NCBI GenBank assembly: GCA_934525405.1
Contig: CAKSZF010000098.1
Span: 1-5,309, forward strand
Direction: 5' to 3'
From: an uncultured Faecalibacterium sp.
GTDB taxonomy: Bacteria; Bacillota; Clostridia; Oscillospirales; Ruminococcaceae
Length of the DNA: 5,309 nucleotides
The notes under the pieces were generated by a model. The model made no database searches and had not been told where the DNA came from. It saw only the letters and a list, made by a program, of their open reading frames with translations. Below, in pieces: positions 1 through 5,309 of this stretch (position 1 is its first letter; every line of letters begins with the position of its first letter). A program made the translations under genes and the position numbers.

Positions 1-19
1 ACCCGCAAATCAAAGCATT

Positions 20-50
20 CCTGAGTCCTGAGTGTTCCGCATCACTCAGG
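20..50 (+). repeat. Tandem heptamer with a downstream inverted copy (hairpin)
   Basis: The heptamer CCTGAGT occurs twice back to back (20-26 and 27-33). An inverted copy follows: CCTGAGTG (27-34) pairs perfectly with CACTCAGG (43-50) around an eight-base loop. Because the heptamer is duplicated, the 3' arm at 44-50 could instead pair with the first copy. No U-tract follows, so this is not an intrinsic terminator by itself. It lies just after the only early stop codons in two of the + strand frames (22-24 and 29-31), so it may be in the 3' tail of an upstream transcript. Its function is unknown. Confidence 0.5.
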
Positions 51-62
51 GCAAATTCCTCC

Positions 63-105
63 AAACCGCCGTACCCGCGTGCACAACGCCGGGTGCGGCG
101 GTTTT
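63..105 (+). terminator. Rho-independent terminator of an upstream + strand transcript
   Basis: AAACCGCC (63-70) pairs perfectly with GGCGGTTT (97-104). The helix continues inward (71-77 with 90-96, one G-U pair) to give about 15 base pairs, with a small extra CGT/ACG pairing (78-80 with 86-88) near the loop. The 3' side runs into TTTTGCTTG, a short and imperfect U-tract. The opposite strand lacks a comparable T-run, so termination is expected in the + direction. It most likely ends a transcript from a gene lying left of the window and insulates gltB from it. No credible coding tail is visible in positions 1-62. Confidence 0.7.
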
Positions 106-111
106 GCTTGT

Positions 112-143
112 ATGCCGCGCACAGCTGCGGGGGCTCGCGGCGT
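112..143 (+). other. GC-rich hairpin of unknown role
   Basis: GCCGCG (114-119) pairs with CGCGGC (136-141), extended by one U-G and one A-U pair to 112/143. There is a 16-base interior with weak further pairing. It is not followed by a T-run and lies upstream of the predicted transcript start of gltB, so it would appear in RNA only on read-through past the preceding terminator. The rest of 106-190 shows no reading frame, RNA gene or motif that I recognise. I rate this as possibly chance pairing in GC-rich DNA. Confidence 0.25.
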
Positions 144-193
144 TTCGCACAAGAAGCGGCGCAATGTGTGTAGCATATTTGGTGCAGCTGTCA

Positions 194-210
194 CTTGAAG
201 ATTTTTCAGG
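194..210. promoter_or_regulatory. Possible operator dyad over the -35 box
   Basis: TGAA (196-199) and TTCA (205-208) form a short inverted repeat with a five-base spacer, and the outer C/G (194, 210) is also complementary. It covers the -35 hexamer and the first part of the spacer, where a repressor would compete with polymerase or an activator could touch it. The dyad is short, so chance is a serious alternative. It does not resemble the GlnR/TnrA consensus (TGTNAN7TNACA). Confidence 0.2.
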
Positions 211-222
211 AATCTGTATAAT
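195..222 (+). promoter_or_regulatory. Vegetative (sigma-A type) promoter of gltBD
   Basis: The -10 hexamer TATAAT (217-222) matches consensus perfectly. A -35 hexamer TTGAAG (195-200) matches four of six consensus positions and lies 16 bases upstream. The surroundings are locally AT-rich against a GC-rich background. Transcription would start near 229, giving a leader of about 130 bases before the preferred gltB start. It is the only convincing promoter between the upstream terminator and gltB, so it probably drives both gltB and gltD. Confidence 0.8.
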
Positions 223-231
223 ATCAGGTAT

Positions 232-249
232 CGGAACAAAGGCGTTCCG
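232..249 (+). promoter_or_regulatory. Leader hairpin with A1/G4 hexaloop; candidate antiterminator
   Basis: CGGAAC (232-237) pairs perfectly with GTTCCG (244-249) around the six-base loop AAAGGC (238-243). It lies only a few bases after the predicted transcript start. The loop and 3' arm are the same bases that form the lower half of the following terminator, so the two structures exclude each other. If this hairpin forms, the remaining terminator stem ends at 270 and is separated from the U-tract by eight bases, which should impair termination. A at loop position 1 and G at position 4 match the known hexaloop signature bound by ANTAR-domain antiterminators. Binding by such a protein is inferred. 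No convincing partner hairpin is visible upstream. Confidence 0.5.
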
Positions 250-290
250 CAGGGGCATCCTATGCCCTTGCGGGGCGCTTTTTTCTTTTT
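238..290 (+). terminator. Intrinsic terminator in the gltB leader (attenuator)
   Basis: Positions 238-258 pair with 262-282 in a continuous helix of 21 pairs, four of them G-U, around a CCT loop. The helix runs directly into the U-rich tract TTTTTTCTTTTT (279-290). This is a much stronger terminator than the one at 63-105. It lies between the gltB promoter and the gltB start, so full-length gltBD mRNA requires read-through or antitermination. The short product would be an RNA of about 60 bases. Alternatively, promoter and terminator could define a small RNA gene with gltB expressed by leakage. I see no second promoter between 290 and 346 to support that. Confidence 0.85.
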
Positions 291-304
291 GCAGGGGATA
301 AAAA

Positions 305-324
305 GCTGCGGAGGGTGCCGCAGC
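305..324 (+). promoter_or_regulatory. Second leader hairpin with A1/G4 hexaloop
   Basis: GCTGCGG (305-311) pairs perfectly with CCGCAGC (318-324), closing a six-base loop AGGGTG (312-317). The loop again has A at position 1 and G at position 4. Flanking GGGG (294-297) and CCCC (325-328) could stack as an outer helix across an A-rich internal loop. No U-tract follows, so it is not a terminator. It ends about 18 bases before the gltB ribosome-binding site without covering it. It could be a second protein-binding hairpin, an mRNA-stabilising element or chance. The perfect seven-pair stem makes a real RNA structure likely. Confidence 0.5.
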
Positions 325-342
325 CCCCGGTAAACAAGTAAA

Positions 343-347
343 AAGGA
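343..347 (+). promoter_or_regulatory. gltB ribosome-binding site, decides the start
   Basis: AAGGA at 343-347, within AAAAAGGATGGG, is the best anti-16S match before gltB. Extending its register to a full AAGGAGG would end at 349, nine bases before the ATG at 359. The in-frame ATG at 347 overlaps this element and has no site of its own at a useful distance, so 359 is preferred. Confidence 0.65.
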
Positions 348-358
348 TGGGAAAGACT

Positions 359-3300
359 ATGGAAAACTTTACAGAGCAGAAAACCACCCTTGGTCTGTAC
401 GACCCACAGTTCGAGCACGATGCCTGCGGCATCGGCGCTGTGGTGGACATCAAGGGACGTAAAAGCCACCAGACGGTGGACGATGCACTGTCCATCGTGG
501 AGCGGCTGGAGCACCGCGCCGGTAAGGATGCCGAGGGTAAGACCGGCGACGGCGTGGGCATCCTGCTGCAGATCAGCCACAAGTTCTTCTCCAAGGTCGC
601 CGAGGAGCTGAACATCCGGCTGGGCAACGAGCGGGAGTACGGCGTAGGTATGTTCTTCTTCCCCCAGAACGAGCACCTGCGGGCACAGGCCATGAAGCTG
701 TTCGAGGTGGTCACCCGCAAGGAGGGACTGGAGTTTCTGGCATGGCGCGAAGTGCCCGTAGACCCTGATGCCGTGGGGCAGAAGGCGCGGGACTGTATGC
801 CCGCCATCTGGCAGTGCTTCATCAAAAAGCCCGCCAAGGTAAGCAAGGGCATCGAGTTTGACCGCCGCCTGTACATCGTGCGCCGCGTGTTCGAGCAGGC
901 CAGCAACGGCACCTATGTGCCCAGCCTGTCCAGCCGCACCATCGTGTACAAGGGGATGTTCCTTGTGCACGACCTGCGCCGCTTCTACGCCGACCTGCAG
1001 GACCCGGATTATGAATCCGCCATCGGCATGGTGCACAGCCGTTTTTCCACCAACACCAACCCCAGCTGGATGCGTGCACACCCCAACCGCTTCATCCTGC
1101 ACAACGGCGAGATCAACACCATCAAGGGCAACACCGACGCCATGCTGGCGCGTGAGGAGAGCATCTCCAGCCCCATTCTGCAGGACGACATGAACAAGAT
1201 CCTGCCCATCATCAACACCTCCGGCTCGGACTCCGCCATGCTGGATAACACTCTGGAGTTTATGGTGATGAACGGCATGGATCTGCCGCTGGCTGTGATG
1301 ATCACCATCCCCGAGCCGTGGGAGAACAACAAGAACATCAGCCAGAAAAAGCGGGATTTCTACCAGTACTACGCCACCATGCTGGAGCCGTGGGACGGCC
1401 CCGCCGCCATCCTGTTCTCGGACGGCGATGTGATGGGCGCAGTGCTGGACCGCAACGGTCTGCGCCCCAGCCGCTACTACATCACCAAGGACGGCCGCAT
1501 GATCCTGTCCTCTGAGGTGGGCGTGCTGGAATGCGACCCGGAGAACATTCTGGTCAAGGAGCGCCTGCGCCCCGGCAAGATGCTGCTGGTGGATACCGTC
1601 AAGGGCGAAGTGGTGGACGATGAAAAACTGAAGGAGCTTTACGCCAGCCGCGAGCCCTACGGCGAGTGGATCGACCGCAATCTGGTGCAGCTGAGCGGGC
1701 TGAAGATCCCCAACGTGAAGGTGGAAAGCTACACCGGCGAGCAGCTGACCCGGCTGCAGAAGGTGTTCGGCTACAAGTACGAGGACGTGAACACCATGAT
1801 CCTTGCCATGGCGCGGGCGGGCGCAGAGCCCTCCGGTGCCATGGGCACCGACACCCCGCTTGCCGTGCTCAGCAGCCAGCATCCCCCGCTGTTCAACTAC
1901 TTCAAGCAGCGGTTCGCGCAGGTGACAAACCCGCCCATTGACGCCATCCGGGAAAAAGTGGTCACCTCCACCAGCGTTTATATCGGTGCACACGGCAACC
2001 TGCTGGAGGATAAGCCCGAGAACTGCAAGGTACTCAAGGTGCACAACCCCATCCTGACCAACACTGACCTACTGAAGATCAAGTACATGAACGTGCCGGG
2101 CTTCAAGGTGGCTACGGTGTCCATCAACTACTACAAGAACACCAGTCTGGAAAAGGCCATCGACCGGGTATTTCTGGAGGTAGACCGCGCCTATAAGGAG
2201 GGTGCGAACATCATCATCCTGTCCGACCGTGACGTGGATGAATACCATGTAACCATCCCCAGCCTGCTGGCGGTTTCGGCAGTGTCCCAGTACCTCATCC
2301 GCACCAAAAAGAGCACCGCACTGGCACTGATTTTGGAGAGCGCCGAGCCCCGGGAGGTGCACCACTTTGCCACCCTGCTGGGCTACGGTGCCTGCGCCAT
2401 CAACCCCTATCTGGCACATGAGACCATCGGGCAGCTGATCGACGAGGGTCTGCTGGACAAGGACTATTACGCCGCCGTGCAGGACTACGACAACGCCATC
2501 CTCAGCGGCATCGTAAAAATTGCCTCCAAGATGGGCATTTCCACCATCCAGAGCTACCAGAGCAGCCAGATTTTTGAGGCTGTGGGCATCTCGAAGGAGG
2601 TCATCGACAAATACTTCACCGGCACGGTGAGCCGCGTGGGCGGCATCAGCATGGCAGACATTCAGGCCGATGTGGAGGCGCTGCACAACGCCGCCTTTGA
2701 CCCGCTGGGGCTGGATATCAACATGGAGCTGGCCGACAGCGGTGCCCACAAATTCCGCAGCGGCAAGGAAGAGCACCTGTTCAACCCCCAGACCATCCAC
2801 CTGTTCCAGAAGGCCTGCCGCACCGGCGATTACGCCACCTTCAAGCAGTTCACCCAGACGGTGGACAACATGGGTGCCGAGGGCGTGCATCTGCGCAGCC
2901 TGCTGGACTTCAACTATGCCGCAGACGGCGGCATCCCGCTGGAAGAAGTAGAGCCGGTCTCCAGCATCGTCAAACGGTTCAAGGGCGCTGCTATGAGCTA
3001 CGGCGCACTGAGCAGTGAGGCGCACGAGACCATTGCCATCGCCCTGAACCGTCTGGGCGGCCGCAGCAATACCGGTGAGGGCGGCGAGCCCGAGGAGCGT
3101 TACCACAGCGAGAGCAATTCCAAGATCAAGCAGGTGGCCTCTGCCCGCTTTGGCGTGACCAGCAAGTATCTGGTCAGCGCCGAGGAGATCCAGATCAAGC
3201 TGGCACAGGGTGCAAAGCCCGGTGAGGGCGGCAATCTGCCCGGTGCAAAGGTGTACCCGTGGATCGCCAAGACCCGCCACAGCACCACCGGCGTGGGCCT

Positions 3301-4894
3301 GATCTCTCCCCCGCCCCATCACGATATCTACTCCATCGAGGATCTGGCAGAGCTGATCTACGACCTAAAAAACGCCAACCGCAGCGCCAACATCAACGTC
3401 AAGCTGGTCAGCGAGGCGGGTGTCGGCACCATTGCCGCCGGTGTTGCCAAGGGCGGCGCACAGGTCATTCTGGTGTCCGGCTATGACGGCGGCACCGGTG
3501 CTGCGCCCCGCACCTCCATCAAGCACGCCGGTCTGCCTTGGGAGCTGGGCATCGCCGAGACCCACCAGACCCTGATCCTGAACGGTCTGCGCACCCGCGT
3601 GCGCATTGAGAGCGACTCCAAGCTGCTGTCCGGCCGGGATGTGGCCATCAGCTGCATGCTGGGCGCAGAGGAGTTCGGCTTCGGCACTACCCTGCTGATG
3701 GCCGAGGGCTGTGTGATGATGCGTGTGTGCAATCTGGACACCTGCCCCATGGGCATCTGCACCCAGAACCCCGAGCTGCGCAAGAACTTCAAGGGCAAGC
3801 CGGAGTACATCATCAACTACCTCACCTTTGTGGCTGAGGAGCTGCGAGAGTACATGGCAAAGCTGGGCGTGCGCACCGTGGACGAGTTGGTAGGCCGCAC
3901 CGACCTGCTGCGGGTCAAGCCCGCCACCCCGGGCAGCCGTGCAGCGGAGTTGGATCTGGACTGCATCCTGCACAACCCCGCCATTGCAAACAGCAACGTC
4001 CACTTTATCAAGGAGGACAGCTACGACTTCCATCTGGAAAACACGCTGGACATGAAGGTGCTGATGAAGAAGTTCAAGCTGGGCAGCAAGGCTCCCCAGA
4101 GCGTCAGCCTGAATGTTTCCAACGTGGACCGCGCCTTTGGTGCCATCTTTGGCAGCGAGATCACCCGCAAATACGGCAACGATCTGCCGGATGATGTGTA
4201 CACCGTGCATTGCAACGGTGCAGGCGGCCAGAGTTTTGGTGCGTTTATCCCCAATGGCCTGACGCTGGAGCTGGTGGGTGACTGCAACGACTACATGGGC
4301 AAGGGCCTTTCCGGCGGCAAGATCGTGGTGCGCCCGCCGCAGGGCATCGACTTCAAGCCCGAGGAGAACATCATCACCGGCAACGTGGCGCTGTACGGCG
4401 CTACCAGCGGCAAGGCGTTCATCTCCGGTGTGGCCGGTGAGCGCTTCTGTGTGCGTAACAGCGGCGCGACCGCCGTTGTAGAGGGCGTGGGCGACCACGG
4501 CTGCGAGTACATGACCGGCGGCACCGTGGTGGTGCTGGGACAGACCGGCAAGAACTTTGCAGCCGGTATGACCGGCGGCATTGCCTATGTGCTGGACGAA
4601 AACTGGGACTTCTACCAGCGCGTGAACAAGGAGACCGTCAGCCTTGAGCCGGTGGAGCACAAGTACGATGTTGCCACCCTGAAGGAGCTGATCCGCGCCC
4701 ATGTGGAGGCCACCGGCTCTCCGCGCGGCAAGGAAATTTTGGATAATTTCAGTGCGTTCCTGCCCAAATTCAAAAAGGTGCTGCCTTACGATTACGACCG
4801 CATGCTGCGGGTCATCGCCTCGGTAGAGGAGCGTGGTCTGGACGGCGAGCAGGCACAGATCGAAGCATTCTATGCAGTGCAGAAGCATAAGTAA
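359..4894 (+). CDS. gltB: Glutamate synthase (NADPH) large subunit
   Basis: Cytoplasmic GOGAT alpha subunit: glutamine plus 2-oxoglutarate plus two electrons gives two glutamates, completing the GS-GOGAT route of ammonium assimilation. The 1,511-residue length is normal for the family. Numbering from ATG 359, a 22-residue propeptide (ending EFEHDA-like, here QFEHDA) precedes catalytic Cys23 of the class II glutamine amidotransferase domain (about 23-430), which includes HSRFSTNTN (226) and HNGEIN (248). A central domain begins near 470. The FMN/synthase domain shows [10 protein letters not shown] (900), GAKPGEGG (951), [14 protein letters not shown] and [13 protein letters not shown] (1041). 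The 3Fe-4S motif C-x5-C-x4-C is Cys1118, Cys1124 and Cys1129. A Gly-rich beta-helix domain spans about 1284-1413. All key residues expected of a working enzyme are present, with no frameshift. An alternative start at 347 would add MGKT. Some Bacillus literature calls this subunit GltA. Expression is probably set by the leader attenuator. Confidence 0.98.
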   Translation: MENFTEQKTTLGLYDPQFEHDACGIGAVVDIKGRKSHQTVDDALSIVERLEHRAGKDAEGKTGDGVGILLQISHKFFSKVAEELNIRLGNEREYGVGMFFFPQNEHLRAQAMKLFEVVTRKEGLEFLAWREVPVDPDAVGQKARDCMPAIWQCFIKKPAKVSKGIEFDRRLYIVRRVFEQASNGTYVPSLSSRTIVYKGMFLVHDLRRFYADLQDPDYESAIGMVHSRFSTNTNPSWMRAHPNRFILHNGEINTIKGNTDAMLAREESISSPILQDDMNKILPIINTSGSDSAMLDNTLEFMVMNGMDLPLAVMITIPEPWENNKNISQKKRDFYQYYATMLEPWDGPAAILFSDGDVMGAVLDRNGLRPSRYYITKDGRMILSSEVGVLECDPENILVKERLRPGKMLLVDTVKGEVVDDEKLKELYASREPYGEWIDRNLVQLSGLKIPNVKVESYTGEQLTRLQKVFGYKYEDVNTMILAMARAGAEPSGAMGTDTPLAVLSSQHPPLFNYFKQRFAQVTNPPIDAIREKVVTSTSVYIGAHGNLLEDKPENCKVLKVHNPILTNTDLLKIKYMNVPGFKVATVSINYYKNTSLEKAIDRVFLEVDRAYKEGANIIILSDRDVDEYHVTIPSLLAVSAVSQYLIRTKKSTALALILESAEPREVHHFATLLGYGACAINPYLAHETIGQLIDEGLLDKDYYAAVQDYDNAILSGIVKIASKMGISTIQSYQSSQIFEAVGISKEVIDKYFTGTVSRVGGISMADIQADVEALHNAAFDPLGLDINMELADSGAHKFRSGKEEHLFNPQTIHLFQKACRTGDYATFKQFTQTVDNMGAEGVHLRSLLDFNYAADGGIPLEEVEPVSSIVKRFKGAAMSYGALSSEAHETIAIALNRLGGRSNTGEGGEPEERYHSESNSKIKQVASARFGVTSKYLVSAEEIQIKLAQGAKPGEGGNLPGAKVYPWIAKTRHSTTGVGLISPPPHHDIYSIEDLAELIYDLKNANRSANINVKLVSEAGVGTIAAGVAKGGAQVILVSGYDGGTGAAPRTSIKHAGLPWELGIAETHQTLILNGLRTRVRIESDSKLLSGRDVAISCMLGAEEFGFGTTLLMAEGCVMMRVCNLDTCPMGICTQNPELRKNFKGKPEYIINYLTFVAEELREYMAKLGVRTVDELVGRTDLLRVKPATPGSRAAELDLDCILHNPAIANSNVHFIKEDSYDFHLENTLDMKVLMKKFKLGSKAPQSVSLNVSNVDRAFGAIFGSEITRKYGNDLPDDVYTVHCNGAGGQSFGAFIPNGLTLELVGDCNDYMGKGLSGGKIVVRPPQGIDFKPEENIITGNVALYGATSGKAFISGVAGERFCVRNSGATAVVEGVGDHGCEYMTGGTVVVLGQTGKNFAAGMTGGIAYVLDENWDFYQRVNKETVSLEPVEHKYDVATLKELIRAHVEATGSPRGKEILDNFSAFLPKFKKVLPYDYDRMLRVIASVEERGLDGEQAQIEAFYAVQKHK

Positions 4895-4899
4895 GGAGG
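4893..4899 (+). promoter_or_regulatory. gltD ribosome-binding site overlapping the gltB stop
   Basis: AAGGAGG at 4893-4899 is a full consensus Shine-Dalgarno sequence that shares its first two bases with the TAA of gltB (4892-4894). Nine bases separate it from the ATG at 4909. A ribosome terminating on gltB would stop on this site, which suits translational coupling and matched subunit synthesis. Confidence 0.85.
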
Positions 4900-4908
4900 G
4901 GCAGCAGC

Positions 4909-5309
4909 ATGGGTAAGACAACAGGATTTATGGATTATGCGCGCAAGACCAGCACGGACGTTGCGCCGCTGGAGCGCCTTGAAAATTTTAACGAGTTCCA
5001 CATCTGGCTCTCGCGGGAGCAGCAGCAGACGCAGGCCGCCCGCTGCATGGATTGTGGCGTGCCCTTCTGTCAGGCAGGCATGATGATCGGCGGCATGGCC
5101 TCTGGCTGTCCGCTGAACAACCTCATCCCGGAGTGGAACGATCTGGTGTACCACGGCAAGTGGGAGCTTGCGCTCCACCGCCTGATGGCCACCAACCGCT
5201 TCCCGGAGTTTACCAGCCGGGTGTGCCCCGCCCTGTGCGAGGCCGCCTGCACCTGCGGGGATGTGACCGGCAGCAGCGTCACCGTGCGCGAAAACGAGCA
5301 CGCCATCAT
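4909..5309 (+). CDS. gltD: Glutamate synthase (NADPH) small subunit, N-terminal part
   Basis: GOGAT beta subunit, which oxidises NADPH at FAD and passes electrons through 4Fe-4S clusters to the FMN of GltB. Only 133 complete codons are in the window, which ends inside the gene; the family is usually near 490 residues, so the FAD and NADPH Rossmann motifs lie outside. The visible part is the cysteine-rich N-terminal domain. [11 protein letters not shown] (44-54) is followed by [16 protein letters not shown] (66-81), the hallmark GltD sequence, then [13 protein letters not shown] (105-117). Cys46, 49, 54, 67, 106, 110 and 114 fall where the two 4Fe-4S clusters are ligated in the family; Cys116 looks additional. 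The same domain occurs in related oxidoreductases (NfnB, PreT), but adjacency to gltB settles the call. The start has a full Shine-Dalgarno site and the spacing implies one operon with gltB. Confidence 0.96.
   Translation, partial: MGKTTGFMDYARKTSTDVAPLERLENFNEFHIWLSREQQQTQAARCMDCGVPFCQAGMMIGGMASGCPLNNLIPEWNDLVYHGKWELALHRLMATNRFPEFTSRVCPALCEAACTCGDVTGSSVTVRENEHAI

Noticed and set aside
3..171. An open frame entering from the left edge as a possible C-terminus of an upstream gene
   Set aside because: It runs through the terminator at 63-105 and has a composition typical of non-coding GC-rich sequence. The upstream gene more likely ends before or near position 31, or outside the window.
106..230. 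A GlnR/TnrA-type box, or an ANTAR partner hairpin upstream of the promoter
   Set aside because: No TGTNAN7TNACA match was found. The only A1/G4 six-base loop here (121-126) has just three closing pairs before a mismatch and lies upstream of the predicted transcript start.
32..301. An 89-codon + strand frame in the upstream region
   Set aside because: It runs through two terminators and the promoter, has no good ribosome-binding site and resembles no protein family I know.
262..333. A 23-codon leader reading frame starting at ATG 262, with AGGGG six bases upstream
   Set aside because: Its start site is buried in the terminator stem, the peptide is not enriched in glutamate or glutamine codons, and the frame gives no clear ribosome-stalling logic. 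It is most likely chance.
260..4921. Three long minus-strand open frames (594, 417 and 518 codons) covering almost all of gltB
   Set aside because: They share one frame aligned codon for codon against gltB and exist because gltB avoids TTA, TCA and CTA codons. Their translations are low-complexity, His/Val/Leu/Gln/Ala-rich, with no recognisable domain.
1..5309. Mobile element, CRISPR array, tRNA or phage-defence genes
   Set aside because: No direct-repeat array, transposase, terminal inverted repeats or tRNA-like fold was seen. All coding capacity is explained by gltB and gltD.

Overview
The window holds the start of a glutamate synthase (NADPH-GOGAT) operon. A regulatory region of about 350 bases leads into a complete large-subunit gene (gltB, 359-4894). 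This is followed 14 bases later by the first 133 codons of the small-subunit gene (gltD, 4909 to the window end). Both genes are on the + strand and are intact as far as they can be seen. GC-rich third codon positions, strong Shine-Dalgarno sites, U-tract terminators and the Bacillus/Clostridium-style subunit sequences suggest a GC-rich member of the Clostridia. An Oscillospiraceae gut anaerobe, for example a Faecalibacterium relative, is my best guess from protein flavour; it is not proven here.

Layout. Positions 1-60 look like the downstream flank of an unseen gene and carry a small hairpin with a tandem heptamer. Positions 63-105 form a rho-independent terminator that closes off upstream + strand transcription. 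Positions 106-190 hold no gene, only a weak GC-rich hairpin. A good vegetative promoter (-35 at 195-200, -10 at 217-222) predicts a transcript start near 229. The gltB leader (about 229-358) is the most interesting part. It contains a second, very strong intrinsic terminator (238-290) between the promoter and the gene, so gltBD must be controlled by read-through. A six-pair hairpin at 232-249 would break the lower half of that terminator if it formed. A further perfect hairpin lies at 305-324. Both hairpins have six-base loops with A at position 1 and G at position 4, the loop signature recognised by ANTAR-domain antitermination proteins. The arrangement is not canonical, because the second hairpin lies after the terminator.

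The two enzymes work together. GltD takes electrons from NADPH through FAD and 4Fe-4S clusters. GltB hydrolyses glutamine at its N-terminal cysteine, channels the ammonia to its FMN domain and makes glutamate from 2-oxoglutarate. Tight spacing indicates cotranscription. Long antisense open frames across gltB are a codon-usage shadow, not genes. Apart from the leader, the region is ordinary core metabolism.
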